Shown in pieces: positions 6,867 to 15,800 of a stretch of DNA of 38,629 nt (position 1 is its first letter; each line of letters begins with the position of its first letter). The position numbers and the translations under genes are program-made. Source of the stretch: Planctomycetota bacterium (GTDB lineage Bacteria; Planctomycetota; Planctomycetia; Pirellulales; Pirellulaceae). The stretch lies in the NCBI GenBank assembly GCA_026692885.1, contig JAPLNJ010000686.1, forward strand, positions 1 to 38,629, in the 5' to 3' direction. Below the pieces are notes generated by a model. That model was given only the letters and a program-made list of their open reading frames with translations. It had not been told where the DNA came from and made no database searches.

Positions 6867-8876
6867 ATGCACGCACCTATAAACCCATTCCACGAGAATT
6901 ACATCACCGAGACGACGACTCCGGCAGACTTCGTCGAGGTCTTTAGCCCGCTTCTCCTTTCAGAAACACTCGACACCCTGGCTGTCTTTCAACCGGGAAA
7001 CGTCGTTGTTGTCGGCATCCAGGGAACGGGTAAGAGCATGTTGCTTTCTCTCCTAAAGCCGGAGACCCGGATAGCCTATGCTCAGAAACGAGCAACGCCA
7101 TTTCCCGTCCCCGAGCAGTTCTCACATTATATCGGTGCCGGCATCAATCTAACGCGAAGCGGGATTCTCGACTTTGGGCAACGAAGCATATCGCCCCCGC
7201 TTTCTGCCGAAGAGGCTCAATTGCCGATCTATTTCGGTGACTTCCTCAACTATTGGATTGTCCGGGACATTATTCGCTCAATAAAGAAACTACTGGTGGC
7301 TGACGCGGCGGGCGTAGGCGACTCAATTGGACTAAACGCAACCGCGGAGGCACTAGATAAGTTTGCGATTGGACTATCTGCTAAGGACTGCTGGTTTGGA
7401 TACCTCCGCGAAGTTAGAGATCTTGCATCGCTGGAGGAGTCTATCACGCAAAGGATTACCGCATATCGGGGCTTTCTCAACTACAATTCCGACATACCTG
7501 AAAATGTGGCGTCAACAAAGACGAGCATCGGCGAGCCGATTTCCGCTGCCGTGGATTCCCTGCGCGATGCATGCGTGGTGCCAGATCGCGTCCAGTTCTT
7601 CATCAGAATCGATCAATATGAAGAACTCATGCACTTGGAAGATTGGAGCAGCGAAAAGGGAATGTACCGGAACTATAGGGACGTGATCCACAAACTGCTG
7701 GGCCTCCGGGATCCTCGCGTTTCCTACAGAATCGGCACCCGTCGCTATGCGTGGACGAGTGCCCCGCAGATGTTCGGTACAAAGGCGACTATCGAAGAAA
7801 TGAGGAATCTGAAAACTGTAGATCTGGATCAGATATTGTGCCGCCTTGAAAACCGGCCGTGGCTATTTCCTGCGTTCGCTGAAGATGTGTTTGGACGCAG
7901 GCTACGCCACGCGGGTTACGATGTAGAGTCGCTCAAGGACATTTTCGGGCCACGACTGAGCAATGAGGAAAGAGCAAAGCTTCTTGCGGGGAGAAAGCCT
8001 TCGGGTGCCATTGACGTGGAAGACGCATGGCCCACGGAGGTGAGGGAGAGTCTCCTCCGGATCGCCGAAGACAATCCGTTGTCCGCTAAGCTTGGCGAGG
8101 CATGGGTGAGGCAGAATCTTGGGCGAAAGGGCGCGACGATGCCCCAAGGTAATCTTCTTCCCTGGGAGGTTTCAGAGAAGAAGTACTGGAAGAAGGAACG
8201 CCTTGATCAAGCATTACTCCAGATCGCCGCGAGACGAAAACAGCGGATGATCTGGTCCGATCCGGACCAGATCCTCGAACTGTCCGCCGGCAACATCCTT
8301 GCGTTTGTGGATTTGTGCCAGTATATCTGGGCGGCGTGGTTACGATCTTTCCCTGAGAAGGACTTGCGTCGTCCGGCCGAAGGGGAGCCGCCCAGAATCC
8401 ATGACCATTACCTCCAGAACGAGGGAATTCAGCAGGCAAGTAGACAATGGTACGCCAAGATCCGCAGTGAAACAAGCGGTGACAGCCGGCGACGTTTCAT
8501 AACGCACCTAGGCAGCCAGTTCCGAAACTGGCTCCGGGACGATAAGAAGATGTCGTCGCCCGGCTTTAACGGCTTCTCCTTACCGGTCCGGGAGCTTGAG
8601 GACGACCCAGAGATAGCCCAGTATCTCGCCGAGGCGACCGCGTTCGGCGTACTGATAGAGAGACACCATACTTCACGGACGAAGGGACGCGGCGAGTGTA
8701 GGAAGTGGCAACTACACCCAATTCTGTGCCCATATTTTGATATACCGTCTGTGCAAACTAAGGAGCCAAAGGAGGTACACGTGCGTCACGTGCGCGAATG
8801 GCTTGTGCGAGCCGACGTGTTCCGCCCCGAAGTCGACGACCGTCAGCCAACCCTGTTTGATATGGACGAGGAATAG
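6867..8876 (+). CDS. Large AAA ATPase, ORC/CDC6-like, conflict-system type
   Basis: This 669-residue P-loop ATPase has Walker A GIQGTGKS (50-57) and a Walker B strand VQFFIRIDQYEEL (242-254). In the latter D249 is followed by QYE instead of the usual DE, so E252 may be the catalytic base. SYRIGTRRYAW (286-296) is placed like a sensor strand with an arginine pair. The C-terminal third (about 540-645) is predicted helical and winged-helix-like. The opening NPFHENYITETTTPADFVEVF resembles the entry to ORC/CDC6-like AAA proteins that I recall next to PRTase-CE genes. It probably couples ATP hydrolysis to sensing or loading on nucleic acid, and acts with its neighbours; that is inference. The ATG at 6867 is 2 nt after the preceding gene. 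The gene is full-length with no frameshift. Confidence 0.78.
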   Translation: MHAPINPFHENYITETTTPADFVEVFSPLLLSETLDTLAVFQPGNVVVVGIQGTGKSMLLSLLKPETRIAYAQKRATPFPVPEQFSHYIGAGINLTRSGILDFGQRSISPPLSAEEAQLPIYFGDFLNYWIVRDIIRSIKKLLVADAAGVGDSIGLNATAEALDKFAIGLSAKDCWFGYLREVRDLASLEESITQRITAYRGFLNYNSDIPENVASTKTSIGEPISAAVDSLRDACVVPDRVQFFIRIDQYEELMHLEDWSSEKGMYRNYRDVIHKLLGLRDPRVSYRIGTRRYAWTSAPQMFGTKATIEEMRNLKTVDLDQILCRLENRPWLFPAFAEDVFGRRLRHAGYDVESLKDIFGPRLSNEERAKLLAGRKPSGAIDVEDAWPTEVRESLLRIAEDNPLSAKLGEAWVRQNLGRKGATMPQGNLLPWEVSEKKYWKKERLDQALLQIAARRKQRMIWSDPDQILELSAGNILAFVDLCQYIWAAWLRSFPEKDLRRPAEGEPPRIHDHYLQNEGIQQASRQWYAKIRSETSGDSRRRFITHLGSQFRNWLRDDKKMSSPGFNGFSLPVRELEDDPEIAQYLAEATAFGVLIERHHTSRTKGRGECRKWQLHPILCPYFDIPSVQTKEPKEVHVRHVREWLVRADVFRPEVDDRQPTLFDMDEE

Positions 8877-8880
8877 TACG

Positions 8881-9888
8881 ATGTTGCGGGGTGAATTCCG
8901 TCCGTGGGGATCGCTTTCCTGGGTGCTAGCGCATCTCCGCGCTAAGAAGTGGAGTCTCCTTGGGTGCATAGCGACCGGGGAGCGTTGTCTGGCGGCGTGG
9001 GAAATCCTTGCATCCCAACGCGTACTTACCCACGCGCTGATGATGGAAATCCACGATGAACATCCGGACGGCGGGCGTCACTCTCGGTTCTATGAAAAGA
9101 CCGAGGCGAAGCTGAAGAATAGAATGCGGGACTTCGTGACGGCGGGCGGAAACAAGGACCAGATTGCTAAGTTTTACCTGTCGGACTTTCACGGGAGGAT
9201 CGTGGACGCGACCGATTCCTTCGCGGCTGGCGCGGGCAGCAACGTCATCATTGATATTTCTGCATTACCGAAGAGATTCTTCTTTCCAATGATTAGGCGG
9301 CTTCTATCTGCTGGTTCAATCGAAAACCTGATTGCGACGTATTCGGTTCCTGATCGTTACGCCGACGGACAACTGGCTGAGGACCCAGGGCCCTGGATGT
9401 ATCTTCCAACGTTTCTTCCTCCGGACCCGGAGCCGGAAGAGAAGGTGCTAATCGTCGGCTTGGGGTACGAGCCCCTTGGGCTTCGGCAGGTGCTGCAAGG
9501 CAAGGATTTCAATCTTCTGTTTCCGTTTCCATCGCTCTCGCCGGGCATTCGCCGTAATTGGGAATTTGTTCGAGAGCTTATCCCGTTGCTTCGGCACGAA
9601 CCACAGCGTGTCTACATCTATGATGTTTCTGAAACCTACGAGCGGATTGCCGCTATGACGGACTTTGGCAGACGGTACGCGGTCGTCGCCCCATACGGGC
9701 CTAAGACCACCTCGCTTGCTATGTGCTTGTACGCGGTGTCCGATAGAGCAAGTCTGAGTCCGCCCGCCGTGTACTACACGCAACCTCGTGTCTATAATCC
9801 CGATTATTCGATTGGAATCAAGAAGGAAGGGGGCGTGCCGAAAGTCTTGGCGTACTGCCTACGTCTTGGCGGACGCAACCTGTACTGA
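8881..9888 (+). CDS. Uncharacterised protein with two Rossmann-like, CARF/SAVED-reminiscent motifs
   Basis: I do not recognise the family. The 335-residue protein starts at ATG 8881, with gaggaa about 7 nt upstream and only 4 nt after the ATPase stop; upstream in-frame starts lie inside the ATPase gene and were rejected. Three strand-turn-helix units stand out: NVIIDISALPKRFFF (121-135), KVLIVGLGYEPLGLRQ (188-203) and YAVVAPYGPKTTSLAMCLYA (266-285). The ISALPKR and PYGPKTTSLA turns recall the ligand-facing glycine/lysine loops of CARF and SAVED-like nucleotide sensors, suggesting a two-lobed Rossmannoid protein. No HEPN, PD-D/ExK, HNH or membrane segment is visible. As the last gene of the operon it could be the sensor or the effector. 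Function is open; the fold suggestion is weak inference. Confidence 0.6.
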   Translation: MLRGEFRPWGSLSWVLAHLRAKKWSLLGCIATGERCLAAWEILASQRVLTHALMMEIHDEHPDGGRHSRFYEKTEAKLKNRMRDFVTAGGNKDQIAKFYLSDFHGRIVDATDSFAAGAGSNVIIDISALPKRFFFPMIRRLLSAGSIENLIATYSVPDRYADGQLAEDPGPWMYLPTFLPPDPEPEEKVLIVGLGYEPLGLRQVLQGKDFNLLFPFPSLSPGIRRNWEFVRELIPLLRHEPQRVYIYDVSETYERIAAMTDFGRRYAVVAPYGPKTTSLAMCLYAVSDRASLSPPAVYYTQPRVYNPDYSIGIKKEGGVPKVLAYCLRLGGRNLY

Positions 9889-10056
9889 GGGAGCGGTTTA
9901 GCAATAGCCGGATTCAGCGCCAAATTGATGGTTCGACTTCCCGGGGTTCACCTGCGTACGTTGGTCGCGTCCATGGTGGATGCTAAGTATGTTCTGGTTT
10001 ACGGCTTCGCGGGCTTTTGTCAGTAACTGGGGTCTGCCAAACTTGGAGTCCTGTCT

Positions 10057-10980
10057 ATGCAAGAGCGATTGGAGCGTGTTTGCGTTCCTGCGTTGGACGA
10101 GATATTGGGTGTTCGTATGCGCCTCCTGGATGATGGCTTTGTGCGGGTCGTGGACTACATGGGATCTGATCAGTCCGTCGTACAGGCCGCGCGCATATCA
10201 TACGGAAGCGGCACAAAACATTTAGGCGAGGATCGACAGCTAATACGATACCTGCTGCGACACAGGCATACTACGCCCTTCGAGATGTGCGAAATCAAGC
10301 TTCATGTGCGGGTGCCAATGGATTGTTGGCGGCAATGGATACGCCACCGAACAGCTAATGTTAATGAATACTCCACACGATACTCTGTAGCAATAGACGC
10401 CGCACAAAGGACGGCCCCAAATGGATGGCGTTTGCAGTCGAAGACAAATCGTCAGGGTAGTGAAGGCCGGCTAGATGTAGAGGAGGGCGAACACCTTTCT
10501 GCAGAGGAGACGCAACTTCACGAGCAAGCGAGGGCGATATATCAGGAACGCCTTAGTTTGGGAATTGCTCGAGAGCAGGCGAGGAAGGATCTGCCGCTTT
10601 CTACTTACACCGAAGCTTACTGGAAGATTGACTTGCACAATCTACTTCACTTCCTTTCATTGAGATTGGACACCCATTCCCAGGCCGAGATTCGATCGTA
10701 CGCTGATGTGATCGGATCCAGTATCGTTGGTCGATGGTGTCCTTTGACGTGGGAGGCATTCGTGGAGTATCAACTGAGCGGCATATCACTTTCGATCACT
10801 GAATCGCGGATAATTCGGGCGTTGAACCTGGGCCGGACGGATGAGGCAATCAGTATTGCTCGGGCCGCTGGCCTGTTGCCTAAAGAAGGCGATCAGCTAA
10901 AGGCGAATCGTGAACGATCTGAGTTGGAGGCGAAGTTTGAGTTAATCGGGTTATCAGCGCCTTGGGGGCTAACCGATTGA
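10057..10980 (+). CDS. thyX: Flavin-dependent thymidylate synthase ThyX
   Basis: ThyX makes dTMP from dUMP using methylene-tetrahydrofolate, FAD and NADPH. The signature RHRTANVNEYS (96-106) matches the family motif RHRx7S that binds FAD and dUMP, followed by TRYS. RYLLRHRHTTPFEMCEIKLH (64-83) and RLDTHSQAEIRSYADVI (213-229) are also typical. At 307 aa the length is normal and the gene appears intact. The start at 10057 is the first ATG; the first 22 residues precede the usual family start, so a shorter form is possible. It follows the four-gene operon by 168 bp on the same strand and is immediately followed by a decayed transposase. Its A+T-richer composition resembles the operon and not the chromosomal neighbours, which suggests it belongs to the island. 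Whether it is the cell's only thymidylate synthase cannot be told here. Confidence 0.95.
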   Translation: MQERLERVCVPALDEILGVRMRLLDDGFVRVVDYMGSDQSVVQAARISYGSGTKHLGEDRQLIRYLLRHRHTTPFEMCEIKLHVRVPMDCWRQWIRHRTANVNEYSTRYSVAIDAAQRTAPNGWRLQSKTNRQGSEGRLDVEEGEHLSAEETQLHEQARAIYQERLSLGIAREQARKDLPLSTYTEAYWKIDLHNLLHFLSLRLDTHSQAEIRSYADVIGSSIVGRWCPLTWEAFVEYQLSGISLSITESRIIRALNLGRTDEAISIARAAGLLPKEGDQLKANRERSELEAKFELIGLSAPWGLTD

Positions 10981-10983
10981 AGG

Positions 10984-11797
10984 TGGCAGAGCGACCGGCA
11001 TTTAAGTGGTGGATCGGCAAGCCTTCACACCCATCCAACTCCATCCACACACTCGCGAACGCGGGGATGACGATGCGAGAAGCCACCGAGGCGCGCCACG
11101 GGCTGTCGCATGATTATCATCCGATCAATGTCGAGACGGTCCAGGCTGTCTCTGCGGACGAAGTCGCTGGCTGGCTGAGCGGCCACTTCGACCGCTTGGA
11201 ACAAATTGCCCGCGAGGCCGGTCTGTCGACCCAGGTCCACAAGAGACTGGCCAAGGCACGCCGCGTGTTGCCGGAGATGCGCAGCACGATCGCCTTTTTC
11301 TTGGGCGACCGTGGCGGCCTGACTGGCCGCGTGGCAATTGTCAGCGACAGTGACGACATGGCTCCGCGAGGAACTCATCCCGGGCCTGTATCTGGAACGA
11401 GCGGCGGAGAAAGTGAGCACGTCAGCGGTGGCGTACACGGGCGGCGGAGATTCTGGCCCGCGCCCGCTCGCCCGACAGCGTGTGGGGCACTCTGAGCGAG
11501 ACCGAGCGGGCGGACTTAGAATCCAGGGCCCGCCAGTGCGCCAACCTTTTTCAGCGGAGCAGTTCCTGCGTGGAGGGGCGGAACGGACAGTTGTCGTTGA
11601 GGCATCACGGACTTCATCGGCTCACGGCGCGAAAACTGAAAGCCTTGCGAGTGCTGCATAACTTTCTGGCCGAGCGACCGGACCGCACCACGGCGGCGGA
11701 GCGATTCTTCGGAGCGCGTCCCCAGCCCTTGTTCCCCTGGTTACTCGCCCGCCTTCCACTGCCGGAGCGTCCCCGGACATCCCGCCGCGCAGCATGA
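10984..11797 (+). pseudogene. Decayed transposase remnant (DUF6399-type C-terminus)
   Basis: Similarity runs through three frames in order. Frame 3 from just after thyX reads WWIGKPSHPSNSIHTLANAG and continues to about 11330. Frame 1 at about 11361-11425 reads WLREELIPGLYLERAAEK. Frame 2 from about 11435 reads AAEILARARSPDSVWGTLSE, then SSCVEGRNGQLSLRHHG, ending at 11797. The last part matches my memory of the DUF6399 transposase C-terminus (EGRNG, TTAAERFF, PLPERP). At least two frameshifts and a missing N-terminal part make it inactive. No terminal inverted repeats were identified. Its position directly after thyX marks the island's right side as a site of insertion and decay. Confidence 0.75.
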
Positions 11798-12074
11798 ACG
11801 ACCGGTCCTCGATCTCCCGGCCTCGGCCGTCCCGCCCCGACTCCCTGCGCCGGTTCGAGCTTCCCTTCCCGCGCCGCCCAGCTAGCAGAATTCACAATGT
11901 TATGATCAATGCCTACCTCGGTGCACTGCATCCCCGCCAGATCGCGACGCATCTCCGCCCATTCCAGTTTCTCGCCTTGCGCGTCCACTCGGTACGGAAT
12001 CCGGTACAGAATTCATCGATATCGGTACAGAATCGTGCTTTTTCTAGGATTTATGGAAATGCCTGCAGCGCAAC
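11798..12074. other. Intergenic stretch right of the transposase remnant
   Basis: No complete gene is visible. A minus-strand frame around 11880-11988 (WAEMRRDLAGMQCTEVGIDH) reads like a piece of real protein but is too short to assign; it may be another mobile-element fragment. The three CGGTACRGAAT repeats lie at its right end. Confidence 0.4.
11990..12033 (+). repeat. Three copies of an 11-bp direct repeat CGGTACRGAAT
   Basis: Copies are at 11990-12000 (CGGTACGGAAT), 12002-12012 and 12023-12033 (both CGGTACAGAAT), with start-to-start spacings of 12 and 21 bp, roughly one and two helical turns. They lie between the transposase remnant and tRNA-Lys, so they mirror the ggggacaaa repeats at the left edge in position and, loosely, in sequence (GG-x-ACA-x-A). 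Confidence 0.75.
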
Positions 12075-12108
12075 AAGAAAGCCGTAAACCATTACCTGTT
12101 CACGGCTT
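12075..12108 (-). terminator. Terminator of tRNA-Lys
   Basis: On the minus strand, directly after the tRNA, AAGCCGTGAAC (12108-12098) pairs with GTTTACGGCTT (12089-12079) around an 8-nt loop with one internal mismatch, and TTCTTG follows. Position and U-rich tail fit intrinsic termination of the tRNA transcript. Confidence 0.65.
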
Positions 12109-12114
12109 CTGTAG

Positions 12115-12187
12115 TGCCCCCAGTTGGACTTGAACCAACAACCCTCTGATTAAGAGTCAGATGCTCTACCGATTGAGCTATAGGGGC
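12115..12187 (-). tRNA. tRNA-Lys(CTT)
   Basis: Read on the minus strand from 12187, a full cloverleaf folds. The acceptor GCCCCTA pairs with TGGGGGC (12122-12116), including G-U or mismatch positions. The D-arm is GCTC...GAGC. The anticodon stem TCTGA/TCAGA encloses loop CTCTTAA with anticodon CTT (lysine AAG). The T-arm is GTTGG-TTCAAGT-CCAAC and the discriminator is A at 12115. The length is 73 nt; CCA is not encoded. The gene is intact, in contrast to the tRNA fragment at 3861, and is followed by its own terminator. Confidence 0.95.
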
Positions 12188-12561
12188 AGAATGTCGTTCT
12201 CTTCTGGCTTTCTTGTGCTTTTCAGGTGCCTGGCGGCCACCTGCAATTACTCGTTGACACCTTTTCTGGTCACCTGCTACCCGGTTTGTCACAAACAAGA
12301 CACCCGCCGCTCACAACGGCAGACGTCGCTGACGCCAGCTTGTTCCTTGAGCGAAGGCGTGAGGTCGTGAGTAAGAAGTCTAACGTATTGGCAGACAAGG
12401 GAAAAGCGGTCAAGCAAAAAGTTATATCAAGCAAAAAATTGAGAAGCCTCGCCCTGACTTTCCGCTGTTTCCGCACGCTACCGGACGCTGAACCAAGAAA
12501 GTTAGCGACAAGTTACGCTGCCTGCGGCCAGGTTTGTCCCTTCGTAAAGCCGAACTTATCC

Positions 12562-12622
12562 CGCTTTTCACTGAACGGATTGAAATCCGTTCAGTGAAAA
12601 GCGGAATGAATTCCGCTCTACG
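12562..12622. repeat. Perfect 19-bp hairpin plus GGAATgaATTCC palindrome
   Basis: Arms at 12562-12580 and 12585-12603 (CGCTTTTCACTGAACGGAT and its complement) are perfectly paired with a 4-nt loop. The string GGAATGAATTCCGCTCTACG (12603-12622) follows directly and recurs almost exactly at 19902-19921. It lies in the 695-bp gap between tRNA-Lys and the next gene, where no coding region was found. The stem is too long and lacks a T-run for a simple terminator, so it is called a dispersed palindromic repeat. Confidence 0.9.
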
Positions 12623-12691
12623 TACCGTAGTGCATCGTCGCCAGCGGCCAGCGACGATTCGCAGCGTGCAACCTTGGCCCGTGCTGGGTTG

Positions 12692-12833
12692 GGCCTTGAT
12701 CGGAATGTTGCGCAACACGCTAGCAGCGGATCCTCGTACGCGCGAAGCGTTAGCGACGGCCTTGATCATAAGGTGGCGCAGAACGCTAGCAGCGGATCAT
12801 CGTAACCTTATGATCAAGGCCTTAGCGAGGAAA
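12692..12833. repeat. Palindromic element, copy 2 (two half-units)
   Basis: Two related units begin GGCCTTGATC at 12692 and 12758, and each continues through GCGCA to the core ACGCTAGCAGCGGATC. The second unit is closed by its complement, giving a 16-bp stem (12758-12773 with 12806-12821). The trailing TTAGCGAGGAA matches the inner arm of copy 1 at 3651-3705. It is therefore a rearranged member of the same family that lies at the left edge of the island. Confidence 0.85.
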
Positions 12834-12882
12834 TTATCAGCGCCTCGGAACGTGCAGACGCACATCGCGTGCGAACGAATCG

Positions 12883-15800
12883 TCAGGCTCGCCACGCTTG
12901 GTCGATGTCGCTGGCGAAGCAGGCGATGATGTCGTCCAGCGGCGTCAAATGAGCATCGATTGCCTCCAGATCAGGCTCCAACGCCGGGCGAAGCAACGAT
13001 CTGGCGAAGCTCACCTGTGCGTCACTCGCGGAAATCGTCACTGGGACCCGGAAATAATCAGCTGCCCGTAACTCAACATCGCCGTCCAGGGACGAAGCAG
13101 ATGTCTGCGCTGTCCTAGTCGTCAGGCTCTGCTCGGCGCCAGCGGCAAGCGGCCATGCGTCCGTCCCCAGCGCCGGCACATTCGAGAGCGAATCCTCGCC
13201 GACCGGTTGGGCAGCGGCCTCGCCTTCCGCCGCTCCAGCCGATTGGACGTCAAGAAACTTGATCACGGTCAAAACATCCAAGGCCGTCACTTGGCCATCT
13301 CCATCCGGACCGTCGGCGACGTCGTAGTACAGCGGAGGAGACAGCGGCGCTGGAGGCAATGCGGTGCTGCCCGGATGAGCGTTGATATAGTTGATCACGA
13401 TCAGCACGTCCAGCGGCGCGACGTGCCCATTGCCGTCGACATCACAGGGGTTCGCGTAGTTATGCCAAGGCGAAGGACCGTTCACCACGTCGCCGTCAAT
13501 CGACATGTGGTGAGCGTAGAGATGCAGGTGATTGAGATCTAAGGTGGTCCCTACTGGCACGACCAAGGAATCGGTATACGCAGCCTCCGCGCCAAATCCC
13601 GGCGAGTTGCGTGTCTGATCGATCAGTTTGACATAGGTATCGGCGCCGAGTTTCAGGGCATGGTAGGCGAGAGGGTTGGCGTATCCCTCGGCGATGTCGC
13701 CCTGATCCGGCTGCATTACTTCCAGCAGTTGCGGCACCGCGGCGGTGCCATGCCCATCCAGCCATACGGTCCCAGGCTGCGTGTAAGACGTTATATTTTG
13801 TGTGTTCCCACGTAGCGAACCGCGCACGTGCATCGTCCCCTCGGGTTCGCCCTGAAGACTTCCTTGCCCATCCATCGTGACCGAGAAAACTGCGAAGTCC
13901 ACGGTGGCATTGCCATCGAGTCGGATGGCTCCCTGGTTGACCACAGCCATTCCGCCGACCGTCAACGTCCGTCCTGCCGCCACGTCGATCGTGCCGTTGG
14001 CCTCGTTGGTGAGGCTGAACCAGGAACCGGCCAGTTGCTGATTGATCGTCAGGTTGGCTCCACTGACGGTGATTGTGCCCTGATTGTCCAGCTGGGCATT
14101 GAGGAAGTTGCTGTTCCCTTCGGAGAACTCGCCCAGTGACGAGGTGATGGTGCCGTCGGACGCATTGACCAGCGTCCCGCTGGGCACGTTCAAAGTGCTG
14201 CCCGAACGGACCTTGGAGAATTCGACTTGTCCGTGGTTGATGAATCCCTGCCCGATGGTGAGATTCGCGTCGGTGGGTTGGTTACCTTCTGTCTGCAATA
14301 AGTAATCCATGAAGGCGTTGAGCCAGGCGTGCGACGTGTTATTCCAGACGTGGCTATCATACCCCGCCAGCAGAATCGAGCCAGCGGCCATTGTCAGCGG
14401 GCCGTTGATCGTCGATGAAACAGGAGTGAAGTCCGATACCTTGGTAAGTCCAAATGCCCAGAGGACTCCGTGATTGTCCACGGATGCATTGATCGCTGCG
14501 CCCCCCATTCCCACCCCGTTCCCCGCTAGAATGACCAGCTTGCCCGGTCCCGCGACGGTCGTGTCCGCCATGAACACAGGAATCGTTGGGGACCAGTCGG
14601 CGCTCAGACCTACGGCAGCTCCTTCAAACAGCAGCGCTCCATTCCCGTCGATTGTTCCTTGGTTGGGATTGAATTTCCCGCCGACGGAGAAAACCGCCGC
14701 GTCGCCGGTATGGATTGCGCCCGTGTTGGTGAAGGTCCAAGCCGGATTGTACCCCGTTGCCCAATTGGGGTTCACGGACAGTTGTCTCGCATTCACGCTG
14801 ATCGTCCCTTGGTTGTCCACTTGGGCAGCAATGTCGGCCCCCGAGCCAACCCCCTGTCCTTGGAGTGTGATACTGGCTCCCGCCGCATTGACCAAGGTGC
14901 CATTGGTGACGGTCAACTCCTTCCATGGAGCCGTAGAACTCATGTCGATCGTTCCACGATTGGTGAAGCCGTTGCTGATGGTCAGGTCACATCCGCTGAG
15001 CGTGATCGTTCCCAGGTTGTCCAATTGGGCGTTCAGGATGTTGTCCTTCCCTTGGGTTTCATAGCCGAGGGAACTGCTTATTACCCCGCCGGGCGCATTG
15101 ACCAGCATCCCGTTGGTCACGTTCAAGATGCTGCCCAGACTGGCATTGAACAGGTTGATCGTCCCGAAATTGGTGAAACCTCTGGTGACCGTGAGCACAG
15201 CGTTGGTAGGTGTATCGATGTGTTCGTTGTCGGGATACTGACTGGGAAATGGCAGTGCATCAAACCCCACTGCCAAGATCGAGTCGGCCGGCAATGTCAA
15301 CTGGCCGTTGATCGTGCTCGCGGTGAATCCGGCGAGCGTGCCATGATTCACCACGTTCACGTCGATCGTGCTACCGGCTGCGAGCGCGACTGCGTCGCCC
15401 TTCGGGATCGTCAGCGTACCAACACCTGCGACCGAAGATCTGTTCAGCCCGATTACGACCGACGTCGTTGGCAGCGTCCAGTCGGTGTCGAGATGCCAGG
15501 CAACCGTTTCGATACCGAGGTAGCCAGTTCCCTGGAGGGTCCCCAGGCCACTTGGATTCAAGATCCCGCCAACATAGCAGTGCGCCCCGTTGCTGAGCAC
15601 GATCGCGCCTGTGTTCGTGACGGTAAAGACAGGATCCACCGGCTGCGGGTCTTCTATACCGTCGCCTGTCGTGTTGATGTGTAGGTAGCCCGCAGTGTCG
15701 CTGATCGTTCCCCGGTTATCCAATTTGGCAAAGAGGTAACCGTTATAGTCGCCACCGTGGTATGCGATGCTACCCGTGTTGAGGAATGTACCATGGCTGA

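Noticed and set aside
8737..9888. Longer form of the fourth operon gene starting inside the ATPase gene
   Set aside because: The upstream part overlaps the ATPase C-terminus in another frame and has no ribosome binding site; ATG 8881 has gaggaa at the right distance.
12226..12597. Plus-strand frame of 123 residues right of tRNA-Lys
   Set aside because: It ends inside a palindrome, has no family similarity and no good start signal.
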